Shown here: one piece after another, positions 1-5,295 of the stretch | How positions within the stretch are numbered: position 1 is the first letter of the stretch | Layout of the letters: every line of letters begins with the position of its first letter | Assembly (NCBI GenBank): GCA_026416655.1 | Contig: JAOAES010000180.1 | Location: 1-5,572, forward strand | Length of the DNA stretch: 5,572 nucleotides | DNA from: Fimbriimonadales bacterium | Lineage (GTDB): Bacteria > Armatimonadota > Fimbriimonadia > Fimbriimonadales > GBS-DC | Direction: 5' to 3' | Made by a program: the position numbers and the translations under genes | Notes under the pieces: generated by a model | The model's database searches: none | Told to the model about the DNA's origin: nothing | The model's input: only the letters and a program-made list of their open reading frames with translations

Positions 1-941
1 TCGAGCGTCACATTCTCCAGCTTGATGCCGAGATCCTCGGAGATGAACCGCCCGTTGGTCAGGATGGCGATGTCTTCAAGCATCGCCTTGCGCCGCTCGC
101 CGAAGCCGGGCGCTTTCACGGCAGCGACCTGCAGCACGCCGCGCAACTTGTTCACCACCAGCGTCGCCAGCGCGTCGCCGTCCACATCCTCGGCGATAAT
201 CAGCAGCGGGCGGCGCGCCTGCGCCACGCGCTCCAGCACGGGCAGCAGATCCTGCGCCGAGCTAATCTTCTTCTCGTGAATCAGGATCAGCGCGTCCTCC
301 AGCACCGCCTCCATGCGCTCGGGATCGGTGATGAAGTAGGGCGAGATGTAGCCACGATCGAACTGCATGCCCTCCACGATTTCGAGCGTGGTCTGCGTGC
401 CTTTGGACTCCTCGATGGTAATCACGCCGTCCTTGCCGACCTTGTCCATCGCCTCGGCAATCATCTTGCCGATTTCGGGGTCGTTGCCCGCGATGGTGGC
501 GACATACTCAATCTGCTCGCGCTCGGTGACGGGGATAGCGTGTTCCTTGATGGTCTCAACGGCTTTCGCGACGGCTTTCTCGATGCCGCGCTTGAGGGCA
601 ATCGGGTTGCCGCCCGCCGCCACATAGCGCATGCCCTCGTTCACCAGCGCTTGCGCCAGCACAGTCGCCGTGGTCGTGCCGTCGCCCGCCACATCGTTGG
701 TCTTGGACGCGACCTCACGGCATAGCTGCGCGCCCATGTTCTCCCACGGGTCGGACAGCTCAATCTCCTTCGCGACGGTCACGCCGTCTTTGGTGATAAT
801 CGGCGCGCCCCATTTGCGATCCAGCACTACGTTGCGCCCTTTCGGACCAAGGGTCACCTTCACCGCGTTGGCGACCTTGTTCACACCGCGCTCAAGAGCG
901 CGTCGAGCCTCCTCTTCGAACTTCAGCATCTTCGCAGGCAT
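1..941 (-). CDS. groL: 60-kDa chaperonin GroEL, C-terminal part cut off by the window edge
   Basis: This is the ATP-driven cytoplasmic folding chamber that works with the GroES lid. The first 313 codons are visible (the family is about 540 aa) and the gene leaves the left edge still open. The protein begins MPAKMLKFEEEARRALERGV and aligns with E. coli GroEL from memory without gaps over the first 90 residues. It shows the nucleotide-binding LGPKGRNV (31-38), ITKDG with D52 (49-53) and GDGTTT with D87 (86-91). Further on are AEAMDKVGK, VEGMQFDRGY and LLIIAEDV of the intermediate and apical domains, and VKAPGFG near residue 275. The second catalytic Asp (about D398) lies outside the window. The ATG at 941 is preceded by a very strong Shine-Dalgarno sequence, AGGAGGTGATC, with 8 nt between GGAGG and the start. 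It lies 17 nt after groES and is surely co-transcribed with it. No frameshift or odd residue is seen. Confidence 0.98.
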   Translation of the reverse strand, partial: MPAKMLKFEEEARRALERGVNKVANAVKVTLGPKGRNVVLDRKWGAPIITKDGVTVAKEIELSDPWENMGAQLCREVASKTNDVAGDGTTTATVLAQALVNEGMRYVAAGGNPIALKRGIEKAVAKAVETIKEHAIPVTEREQIEYVATIAGNDPEIGKMIAEAMDKVGKDGVITIEESKGTQTTLEIVEGMQFDRGYISPYFITDPERMEAVLEDALILIHEKKISSAQDLLPVLERVAQARRPLLIIAEDVDGDALATLVVNKLRGVLQVAAVKAPGFGERRKAMLEDIAILTNGRFISEDLGIKLENVTL

Positions 942-955
942 GGTGATCACCTCCT
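942..955 (-). promoter_or_regulatory. Extended Shine-Dalgarno of groEL inside a 10-bp palindrome
   Basis: Read on the minus strand, the groES-groEL gap contains AGGAGGTGATCACC directly before the ATG. Its first 11 bases match the 16S rRNA 3' end without a mismatch, which is about as strong as a ribosome-binding site gets. The part GGTGATCACC (942-951) is also a perfect palindrome, though with no loop it is unlikely to fold within one RNA. It fits the need for more GroEL than GroES chains per transcript. Confidence 0.8.
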
Positions 956-958
956 ATT

Positions 959-1249
959 TTAGTGTTCACGAATCGCGTAGATTTGGTCTTCATCGAGGAT
1001 GAGGTACTTCTTGCCCTCGTATTCGAACTCGTTGCCGGCATACTTCGAAAAAACGACGCGCTGCCCCACCTGGACGGTCATCGGCGCGCGTTCTCCGTTA
1101 TTGAGCAAACGACCGGGTCCCACGGCGATTACCTTGCCCTCCTGCGGGCGTTTCTTCGCCGTGTCGGGCAAGATGATGCCCGCCTCGGTCTTCTCGTCCT
1201 CCTCCAGCAGCTCAATCACAACCTTGTCGTTCAGCGGTCGGAATGTCAT
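959..1249 (-). CDS. groES: 10-kDa co-chaperonin GroES
   Basis: GroES is the heptameric lid that caps GroEL and closes the folding chamber in the cytoplasm. The protein is 96 aa from the ATG at 1249, the normal family length. It starts MTFRPLNDKVVIELLEEDEK, the typical RPL.D.VV first strand. The mobile loop that touches GroEL follows (EKTEAGIILPDTAKKRPQEG), then the GKVIAVGPGR strand, the turn near LNNGER, VGQRVVFSKYAG and a C-terminal YLILDEDQIYAI. An in-frame TTG two codons upstream (1255) could also serve. AAGGAGGTG (1258-1266) leaves 4 nt to the TTG and 10 nt to the ATG, so spacing does not decide; I prefer the ATG because the family normally begins one or two residues before the first strand. 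It is the first gene of the operon, with CIRCE and a sigma-70-type promoter just upstream and groEL 17 nt downstream. Confidence 0.97.
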   Translation of the reverse strand: MTFRPLNDKVVIELLEEDEKTEAGIILPDTAKKRPQEGKVIAVGPGRLLNNGERAPMTVQVGQRVVFSKYAGNEFEYEGKKYLILDEDQIYAIREH

Positions 1250-1289
1250 CCGCAATTCACCTCCTTACGGTCTCATTTTGAACCTGAAT

Positions 1290-1316
1290 TTAGCACTCTC
1301 AGGGCGAGAGTGCTAA
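1290..1316. promoter_or_regulatory. CIRCE operator (HrcA binding site)
   Basis: The sequence is TTAGCACTC, nine bases (TCAGGGCGA), then GAGTGCTAA: a perfect match to the CIRCE consensus with both 9-bp arms intact, extendable by one more pair (T1289/A1317). CIRCE is the operator of the heat-shock repressor HrcA, whose activity depends on GroE. It lies about 40 nt before the groES ATG and covers the predicted transcription start, so bound HrcA would block initiation, and the repeat in the mRNA leader could affect transcript stability. No hrcA gene is in the window. Confidence 0.97.
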
Positions 1317-1446
1317 AAATAGGATACCCGAAAGAGGGAGCAGGTTGTCAAGGGGGGGGCACACCGAAAGCGCAGTCTTTGTATCGCTGAGCAGCAGGAT
1401 TCTCAACAGGATACAGCGAATCATACTTTCCTCAGGAGGCGTTCTT
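1317..1446. other. Divergent intergenic region between groES and the pilT-like gene
   Basis: This 130-bp stretch carries the groES promoter on the minus strand and the untranslated leader of the pilT-like gene on the plus strand. AGGAGG (1434-1439) is the Shine-Dalgarno for the ATG at 1447, with 7 nt between. No convincing plus-strand promoter is visible: the best guess is TTCTCA (1400-1405) with CATACT (1422-1427) at 16-bp spacing, which is weak. A short direct repeat, CAGGAT, occurs at 1395-1400 and 1407-1412. Confidence 0.6.
1321..1351 (-). promoter_or_regulatory. Sigma-70/SigA-type promoter of groES-groEL
   Basis: On the minus strand the -35 box TTGACA (1346-1351) is a perfect match. The -10 box TATCCT (1321-1326) matches four of six consensus bases, and the spacer is 19 bp, slightly long. 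The predicted start falls near 1313-1315, inside CIRCE, which is the usual layout for HrcA-controlled groE operons. A run of eight C on this strand (1352-1359) abuts the -35 box. Confidence 0.75.
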
Positions 1447-2550
1447 ATGCTGAAATTCGCGTCTGCCGATCAACTGCTGGACATCTGTTATGAGCGCGAG
1501 GCGTCGGACATTCATATTGTGCCCAACGAACCTGCGACGCTGCGTTTGCATGGGCGACTGGTACGCTTAGAAGAGTACGGCGAACTCAGTCCGGCGGACA
1601 CCGAGCGACTGTTCCGCGAGGTTGCGCCGCCGCGCGCGATACACGAGCTGGAGCGTGTGCGCACCGCCGACTTCGGCTATACCCACTCCAAAGCTCGGTT
1701 TCGCGTCGCCGCCTACTACGAGAAAGGCTCTATCGCGATTAACTTCCGCTTGATTCCCTATCGTCTGCGCAGCTTCGAGGAGATTGGACTGCCCGACTCG
1801 GTGAAACGCTTGCTCCACCTGCCTCGTGGATTGGTGCTGGTCACAGGTCCCACCGGATCGGGCAAGACGACCACCCTCGCGACGATGATCGACTACATCA
1901 ACGAGAACCGCGAGACGCATATCGTCACGGTGGAAGACCCGATCGAGTATTTCCACAGCGCGAAGAAGTCGGTCATCAGTCAGCGCGAAGTAGGCGTCGA
2001 TGTGCCCAGTTTTGAGGAAGGCGTTGTGCGCGCGATGCGCATGGACCCCGATGTGATTCTGGTGGGCGAGATGCGCGACCTCAAGACGATTCAAGCCGCG
2101 ATTACCGCCGCCGAGACGGGACACCTGGTGTTCGCAACGGTTCACACCACAGGGGCGGCGCGCACAGTGGAGCGCATCGTCGACGTGTTCCCCCACGAAC
2201 AGCAGGAGCAGATACGCGTACAGCTCAGCACGAACCTCGTGGCGATTATCTCGCAGTTGCTACTGCCCCGCGCCGACCGACCGGGGCGCGTCGCTGCGTT
2301 CGAGATTATGTACGTTACACCCGCTATCGGGCACATGATCCGTGAACGCAAAATCCACAGCATCGAGTCGGCGATTCAGACCGGGCAGCAGCTGGGCATG
2401 ATTTCGCTGGATAACCACCTGCTGTTCCTGTACCAGCATAAGTTGATTAGCCGCGAGGAGATGTATCGCGTGGCGCAGAACCCCGAAGACATCGCGGCGC
2501 GGCTCGGCGAACAGTTGCCTGAAACGGCGATGGCGCGTCAGGCGGTGTAG
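1447..2550 (+). CDS. pilT: PilT-type type IV pilus retraction ATPase
   Basis: This is a hexameric AAA-like motor of the secretion ATPase family, which in PilT drives pilus retraction and twitching from the cytoplasmic side of the pilus base. The protein is 367 aa, close to the usual 340-370. The N-terminal PAS-like domain has the family's ASDIHI (19-24) and FRVAAYYEKG (85-94). The RecA-like domain shows Walker A GPTGSGKTT (134-142), an Asp box VEDPIEY (162-168), Walker B DPDVILVGEMRD with E208 (200-211) and a His box with H226 and H233. Near the C-terminus AIGHMIRE (293-300) replaces the AIRNLIRE that marks PilT, followed by IQTGQ. No tetracysteine metal site is seen, which argues against PilB/GspE. 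The ATG at 1447 has AGGAGG 7 nt upstream; an in-frame TTG at 1345 would add 34 unlikely residues. No other pilus gene is near, and the next gene starts 3 nt after the stop. Confidence 0.92.
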   Translation: MLKFASADQLLDICYEREASDIHIVPNEPATLRLHGRLVRLEEYGELSPADTERLFREVAPPRAIHELERVRTADFGYTHSKARFRVAAYYEKGSIAINFRLIPYRLRSFEEIGLPDSVKRLLHLPRGLVLVTGPTGSGKTTTLATMIDYINENRETHIVTVEDPIEYFHSAKKSVISQREVGVDVPSFEEGVVRAMRMDPDVILVGEMRDLKTIQAAITAAETGHLVFATVHTTGAARTVERIVDVFPHEQQEQIRVQLSTNLVAIISQLLLPRADRPGRVAAFEIMYVTPAIGHMIRERKIHSIESAIQTGQQLGMISLDNHLLFLYQHKLISREEMYRVAQNPEDIAARLGEQLPETAMARQAV

Positions 2551-2553
2551 GCG

Positions 2554-3345
2554 ATGCGTTTCCGCAATAAAGTCGTCTGGATAACGGGCGCTTCGTCGGG
2601 CATCGGCGAGGCGCTCGCCTATGCTTTCCATCGCGAGGGGGCGCACCTAATCCTCACGGCACGCCGCCGCGACCGCCTCGAAGCCGTGCGCAACGCCTGC
2701 ACAGGCGACGGGAAAATCCTGCTCCTGCCCTTCGATGTAACCGACTACGACTTCCATCCCACCGCCGTCGCGGCGTCCATCGAACACTTCGGGCAGGTGG
2801 ACATTCTCATCAACAACGCGGGCATCTCCCAGCGCTCCCTCGTGCTGGAGACCGACTTCAGCGTTGACCGGCGTATCATGGAGGTGAACTACTTCAGCGT
2901 CATCTCTCTAACCAAAACTGTGTTGCCCTACATGATTGAGCGTGGGGGCGGACAGATTGCGGTGGTAAGTAGCCTGCTCGGCAAGTTCAGCACGCCGCGC
3001 CAGTCCGCCTACTGCGCCTCCAAGCACGCGCTGCACGGTTATTTTGATTCGCTGCGCTCCGAAGTGTATGACCAGGGCATCCGCATCACGCTAATTTGTC
3101 CTGGTTTTGTGCGCACGGAGGTCTCGATGCACGCGCTGCGCGGCGATGGGCAAGAGCATGGCGTTCTGGACAATCGCATCGCGCGAGGGATGCCCGCTGA
3201 TGTATGCGCTCGCCATATCGTGAACGCCCTCTACAAACGCAAAGAGGAGGTCTACATCGCCCGCTACGAGAAGATTGCGCTGTACCTGAAGCGGTTTGCG
3301 CCCGGTCTGCTCTCAAAGCTGATGCGGAAAATCAAGTTGACCTGA
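2554..3345 (+). CDS. Classical short-chain dehydrogenase/reductase, DHRS7-like, NADP(H)-type
   Basis: This is an oxidoreductase of the classical SDR family, 263 aa and full length, probably cytoplasmic. The Rossmann fold shows TGASSGIGEA (11-20) for cofactor binding. Basic residues R37-R39 after the second strand favour NADP(H) over NAD(H). D61-V62 contacts adenine, NNAG is at 87-90 and the catalytic Asn is N112. The tetrad continues with S139 or S140, Y153 and K157 (YCASK), then CPGF at 182-185. The stretch RTEVSMHALRGDG after the active site, and the late GMPADVCARHI, resemble the DHRS7/11-beta-HSD-like subgroup. The basic C-terminus (LSKLMRKIKLT) could be amphipathic. The substrate cannot be read from sequence. 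The ATG lies 3 nt after the pilT-like stop with only a weak ribosome site (AGGCGG within the upstream gene), so translational coupling is likely; a functional link to pili is not known. Confidence 0.93.
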   Translation: MRFRNKVVWITGASSGIGEALAYAFHREGAHLILTARRRDRLEAVRNACTGDGKILLLPFDVTDYDFHPTAVAASIEHFGQVDILINNAGISQRSLVLETDFSVDRRIMEVNYFSVISLTKTVLPYMIERGGGQIAVVSSLLGKFSTPRQSAYCASKHALHGYFDSLRSEVYDQGIRITLICPGFVRTEVSMHALRGDGQEHGVLDNRIARGMPADVCARHIVNALYKRKEEVYIARYEKIALYLKRFAPGLLSKLMRKIKLT

Positions 3346-3352
3346 GTCTACG

Positions 3353-3384
3353 GGGATACGACGGCGGAGACGCCGTCGTATCCC
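3353..3384. terminator. Perfect 14-bp hairpin between convergent genes, possible bidirectional terminator
   Basis: GGGATACGACGGCG (3353-3366) pairs exactly with CGCCGTCGTATCCC (3371-3384) around the loop GAGA, a GNRA-type tetraloop. It starts 8 nt after the stop of the dehydrogenase and ends at the base before the stop codon of the convergent B-box gene, so it could end transcripts from both sides. Neither strand has a proper U-tract after the stem, so it is not a textbook intrinsic terminator. It may instead protect mRNA ends or be a copy of a dispersed palindromic repeat. Confidence 0.55.
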
Positions 3385-3840
3385 TTATGGGCGCGCTGCC
3401 GAAAAGCCCGTCGCCATCAGTACGAAACTGACTACTGCCCACATCAGCGCGAGATACATGCAGCTGAATCCCAGCAAGCCGATTTTCAGTGCGAGGACGA
3501 GGTAGCCCGGCGGCACAGTCGCCGCCTCGCGTTCGCCCTGCGCAATCGCTTGAGCGACCACCACCGCGTCAATCACGCCGTACAGCCAAGGCAGGATGAG
3601 CCAGCCCGTCAGCAGAACCGCAATGCCCTTCGCCCAGTCGCCGTTGTAGAACTGCCCCAGACCGGGCACAAAGAAGCTGAACACGCCCGCCCAGAACGGG
3701 CTTTGCTGGTGGCGATTCACGGCGCAGTGTTCACAATACGGCTTGCCGTTCACTTGCACGAGGCAGACCTCGCACACGGGCTGGCTACAGTCCACGCAAC
3801 TCGCAGCAGCGGGTGTATGGGGATGTAGATAGCAGTTCAT
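3385..3840 (-). CDS. B-box zinc-finger and TM2-like membrane protein
   Basis: This is a 151-aa predicted inner-membrane protein of unknown function. Residues 1-39 form a B-box-like zinc module with the pattern C3-x2-H6-x8-C15-x2-C18-x4-C23-x2-C26-x9-C36-x2-C39, probably holding two zinc ions on the cytoplasmic side. A hydrophobic part follows. FFVPGLGQFYNGDWAKGIA (56-74) is the hallmark of TM2/DUF5683-like double-helix domains, with helices roughly at 50-66 and 71-92. A last hydrophobic stretch spans 112-146, probably one or two helices. It is the third gene of the cassette: its ATG overlaps the stop of the preceding gene as ATGA (3837-3840). Its own ribosome site is poor (GGAG 11 nt away), so translation probably depends on coupling. 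Such B-box-TM2 proteins occur in many bacteria as orphans; here the tight coupling to two other zinc-module proteins suggests a shared role. Confidence 0.85.
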   Translation of the reverse strand: MNCYLHPHTPAAASCVDCSQPVCEVCLVQVNGKPYCEHCAVNRHQQSPFWAGVFSFFVPGLGQFYNGDWAKGIAVLLTGWLILPWLYGVIDAVVVAQAIAQGEREAATVPPGYLVLALKIGLLGFSCMYLALMWAVVSFVLMATGFSAARP

Positions 3841-4586
3841 TTCGGTTTCCGCTCCGAGGTTTGCTTCGCTCTGTCAGTGAGGTGTTTCACGAACGCGCCG
3901 CAGATAGGGCAGTAGCGCCAGTCAGTTTTCAGTTCATAGCGGCACTTGGGGCAGCGCAACGGCTGGTCAGGCGACACGGCGCGGCTGGGCGCGGTGCGCG
4001 GGCTAACCGGCGCGCTGCGCGGCGCGGCGGGCGTCTGCCCCCCAGAAGACGGCGCATGGCGCGTCTGCGGAGGAGCCACGACAGCAATCCGATATCCCCC
4101 TTCTATCCTCTCCCAGCGCAGTCCCGTCCCCTCGCAGAGTGCGTCAAGCGCGTTCTCTACCGTCACATTCGGCAGGTTTAGGTTGAACCGCAGGTTGGGC
4201 GCGTCGGGTGCAACCTCCACCTTCACGCCTGCTTGCTTCGCGATTTCTGCTGCGACGCTGCGCAGGGGCATACCTGTTCCCACCAATCGCAAGGTAGGCG
4301 CGCGCGTCTCCTGCACCGTTATCGGGGGGCTGGACGGTGCGCCAGCGACAGGGGTAATATAATAGACGCCGTCGCGTACGCTGTAGCGCGTATTCGTCGC
4401 CTCGCATAGCAGCTGCAACGCCTTTAGAAACGGCATCTCACGCAGGGTCAGGTATACCGGGCGCTGTATCTCCGCCTGCAGCACAAAGTTTACCTTCGCC
4501 TGCGCGAACAACTCGACGAACACCTCGCGGGCATCTTTCCCGCGCGCCTCTAAGTTAATCAGAGCGTCCTGAATCGGCAAGCTCAT
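3837..4586 (-). CDS. Two STN/secretin-N-like domains plus C-terminal zinc ribbon, function unknown
   Basis: This 249-aa protein is not recognised as a named family. Residues 8-78 and 98-168 are two diverged copies of one alpha-beta domain like the secretin/TonB short N-terminal (STN) domain. The copies align as AL..LCE.T..R.....G.Y.I (56-77 and 146-167), each preceded by a strand-helix unit. A Pro/Ser/Arg-rich linker (171-209) leads to a zinc ribbon C212-x2-C215-x10-C226-x2-C229 and a basic tail. STN domains normally sit in the periplasm, yet there is no signal peptide: the first domain starts about eight residues after the ATG, and an in-frame stop (4605-4607) six codons upstream rules out a longer form. 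With the zinc ribbon this argues for a cytoplasmic protein. AAGGAG (4592-4597) lies 5 nt before the ATG. It overlaps both neighbours by 4 nt and is probably co-translated with them. Confidence 0.85.
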   Translation of the reverse strand: MSLPIQDALINLEARGKDAREVFVELFAQAKVNFVLQAEIQRPVYLTLREMPFLKALQLLCEATNTRYSVRDGVYYITPVAGAPSSPPITVQETRAPTLRLVGTGMPLRSVAAEIAKQAGVKVEVAPDAPNLRFNLNLPNVTVENALDALCEGTGLRWERIEGGYRIAVVAPPQTRHAPSSGGQTPAAPRSAPVSPRTAPSRAVSPDQPLRCPKCRYELKTDWRYCPICGAFVKHLTDRAKQTSERKPK

Positions 4587-5245
4587 CGCTTCTCCTTCAC
4601 CTGTTCACGCTTGATGAGGTTGCCCGCTGCGTCGTACACTTCAACGGTTCCCTCTACAGGCGTCGTGGATTGTGAATCTGGTCTCGGCGCAGTAGGGCGG
4701 CGTTGTGGGGCGGGCGGACGGCGTTGCGAAGTCTTCAGCTGCGGCGGCTTCGGCTGCGTTTTCATCTCGGCAGGCGCAGGAGCCGCTTCCACGGGTTTCG
4801 GCTCAGGGGGAACAGGGGGGGCTATCGTCGCCTCTTGAACAGGCGTGGCGGCGGGAGTGTCGCCCTGTTCGGAGGGAGCAGGAGGCGGCGCCGTCGGAGT
4901 CGCCGCGCTTGTCCCGCGCTGGCTTAACAGCGTTTTCAACCAATCGCCCTGCATACGCCACAAATAGACGCTTGCGCCCAACAGCAGCGCGAGAATCGCG
5001 ACGGCGGCGACCTTGCTTAGTGAGAGGCGCGCCTGCGGGCGTTGTAAAACGCGCTGCTGCTCTGGGGTAAGCGACTTGCCCGCCGCCAGCGCGTTCAGAG
5101 CGTCCTGCGCGAGGGTAAACTCCGCGCGGCAGGGGATGCACACCGCTAAATGCGTCTCCACTCGCCGATTTAGCGGCGCGGGCAGCGTCTTATCCAGATA
5201 CCGCCACTTCTGCTTCCGCGCCCAGCGGCAGTCGCTCCGTCGCAT
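4583..5245 (-). CDS. HC2 zinc-finger (anti-sigma-like) single-TM protein with proline-rich tail
   Basis: This 220-aa protein has three parts. Residues 1-45 match the HC2/ZAS zinc finger of anti-sigma factors: C6, the helix around KWRYLDKTLP (13-22), and H32-x3-C36-x2-C39. A single membrane helix spans about 79-96 (KVAAVAILALLLGASVYLW), giving a type II layout with the zinc finger in the cytoplasm. The outside part (110-195) is low-complexity, rich in Pro, Ala and Lys or Arg, somewhat like the TonB periplasmic spacer. It ends in a short strand-turn-strand piece, VEVYDAAGNLIKRE (201-214). Classical anti-sigma factors lie next to an ECF sigma gene; none is visible here, so it could also be a scaffold or orphan regulator. 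The ATG at 5245 has GAGG 8 nt upstream. It is the first gene of the cassette, directly behind a good promoter, and its stop overlaps the next start as ATGA. Confidence 0.85.
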   Translation of the reverse strand: MRRSDCRWARKQKWRYLDKTLPAPLNRRVETHLAVCIPCRAEFTLAQDALNALAAGKSLTPEQQRVLQRPQARLSLSKVAAVAILALLLGASVYLWRMQGDWLKTLLSQRGTSAATPTAPPPAPSEQGDTPAATPVQEATIAPPVPPEPKPVEAAPAPAEMKTQPKPPQLKTSQRRPPAPQRRPTAPRPDSQSTTPVEGTVEVYDAAGNLIKREQVKEKR

Positions 5246-5266
5246 CGTCCCAACCTCTCCCCCTCT

Positions 5267-5295
5267 ATTGTACCGAACGATTAACGGGTATGCAA
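5267..5295 (-). promoter_or_regulatory. Predicted sigma-70/SigA-type promoter of the three-gene cassette
   Basis: On the minus strand TTGCAT (5290-5295) and TACAAT (5267-5272) are separated by exactly 17 bp. The -10 box matches five of six consensus bases, and the -35 box only its leading TTG. Transcription would start near 5260, leaving a leader of about 15 nt that just includes the ribosome site. The -35 box lies inside the 3' end of the upstream oxidoreductase gene. If real, the cassette can be expressed apart from that gene. Confidence 0.55.

Noticed and set aside
22..1002. Open reading frames on the plus strand opposite groEL (85, 149, 86 and 123 aa)
   Set aside because: They are antisense to groEL, whose protein sequence is unmistakable, and arise from its GC-rich codon use. 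None has a ribosome site or a recognisable domain.
1345..1350. TTGTCA as a plus-strand -35 box for the pilT-like gene
   Set aside because: It is the reverse reading of the groES -35 region, and no -10-like sequence lies at the right distance on the plus strand.
962..1390. Plus-strand frames over groES and its promoter (142 and 105 aa)
   Set aside because: They run through groES antisense, CIRCE and the promoter; their composition is not protein-like.
1395..1412. Direct repeat CAGGAT at 12-bp spacing as an operator
   Set aside because: Six-base repeats arise easily by chance and there is no link to a known regulator.
1345..1446. Longer N-terminus of the PilT-like protein from a TTG at 1345
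   Set aside because: The extra 34 residues look random, while the ATG at 1447 has a well-spaced AGGAGG and gives the family's normal N-terminus.
1567..2646. Minus-strand frames of 209, 73 and 128 aa opposite the pilT-like gene
   Set aside because: His/Arg-rich shadow translations of a clearly conserved ATPase; no start signals.
4611..5070. Plus-strand Gly/Arg/Ala-rich frames opposite the proline-rich region
   Set aside because: Mirror image of the Pro/Ala-rich codons of the HC2 protein; low complexity and no ribosome site.
4803..5141. Minus-strand 112-aa frame inside the HC2 gene
   Set aside because: Out-of-frame overlap; the HC2 frame has the zinc motif, membrane helix and coupled stop, and this one has none.
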